This document shows, piece by piece, positions 24,086 through 24,142 of a stretch of DNA of 24,142 nt (positions within the stretch are counted from its first letter, which is position 1; each line of letters starts with the position of its first letter). Source of the stretch: UBA3222 sp002363035 (GTDB lineage: Bacteria; Verrucomicrobiota; Verrucomicrobiia; Opitutales; UBA9783); contig CAMPCR010000008.1 in the NCBI GenBank assembly GCA_946646575.1, positions 1 through 24,142 on the forward strand. Direction: 5' to 3'. The notes beneath the pieces are model-generated. The model had not been told where the DNA came from. It did no database searches and worked only from the letters and a program-made list of their open reading frames with translations. Position numbers and translations under genes: made by a program.

Positions 24086-24124
24086 AACTGATTCCAGGAT
24101 GAAGGAGGAGAGAGGGGTTGGCAA
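24086..24124 (-). promoter_or_regulatory. Putative promoter of tRNA-Tyr
   Basis: On the minus strand TTGCCA (24124-24119), a 17-base spacer, then CATCCTGGAATCAGTT (24101-24086), ending 7 bases before the tRNA. It differs by one base from the element before tRNA-Glu, which has the same gap to the tRNA and a 16-base spacer. The spacers themselves differ entirely, which argues for a conserved promoter rather than a copied segment. Confidence 0.6.
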
Positions 24125-24142
24125 GTCGTTTTTGTGAAGGAG

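Noticed and set aside
23783..24091. Plus-strand open frame of 102 codons over the right-hand tRNA
   Set aside because: It runs antisense through the whole tRNA-Tyr and across the terminator hairpin. The peptide part GIRTPERKTLTDLQSAPFSH is the translation of tRNA sequence that often appears as a false protein.

Overview
The window looks like the chromosome of a host-associated Gram-negative bacterium, most plausibly from the Planctomycetes-Verrucomicrobia-Chlamydiae group. My best guess is a Verrucomicrobiota relative rather than a true chlamydia, held at moderate confidence. The reasons are a type III secretion gatekeeper cluster (sctW/YopN-like, tyeA, CesT-like chaperone), a second CesT-like chaperone, a fused secDF, a McsA-like zinc/UvrBC-motif protein, and several Sec-signal proteins with no familiar bacterial counterpart. 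Base composition is near balanced. Adjacent genes are tightly packed, with ATGA or TAATG overlaps.

Layout from left to right. (1) 1-90: start of rplU (ribosomal protein L21) on the minus strand, cut by the window edge. (2) 575-649: tRNA-Glu(UUC) on the minus strand, with a promoter-like element that is almost repeated in front of the tRNA-Tyr at the right end. (3) 779-5231, plus strand: alaS, then an OleC-type AMP-forming acyl ligase without its usual ole partners. (4) 5569-7374, plus strand: the type III secretion gatekeeper module. (5) 7412-16256, minus strand: a long housekeeping block of ruvA, yajC-secDF-recJ, trxB, McsA-like, RelE/ParE-like, pssA and yraN. (6) 16397-18831, plus strand: two tandem paralogous proteins with Sec signal peptides and many C2H2-type Cys/His fingers; these are the most unusual genes here. 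(7) 19051-21023, minus strand: pgsA, a CesT-like chaperone and a dapA homologue that lacks the catalytic lysine. (8) 21241-21691: an eroded tandem repeat of about 225 bp that runs into the start of tatD. (9) 21657-22427, plus strand: tatD. (10) 22669-23793, plus strand: a Sec-signal protein of unknown function behind an A14 tract, followed by a strong terminator and tRNA-Tyr on the minus strand.

Taken together, the housekeeping genes cover translation, DNA repair and recombination, Sec export, redox control and phospholipid synthesis (both PssA and PgsA). Dispersed among them are genes that suggest life with a eukaryotic host: the type III gatekeeper, two secretion chaperones and three exported proteins of unknown role. 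No CRISPR array, insertion sequence, rRNA or prophage was seen.
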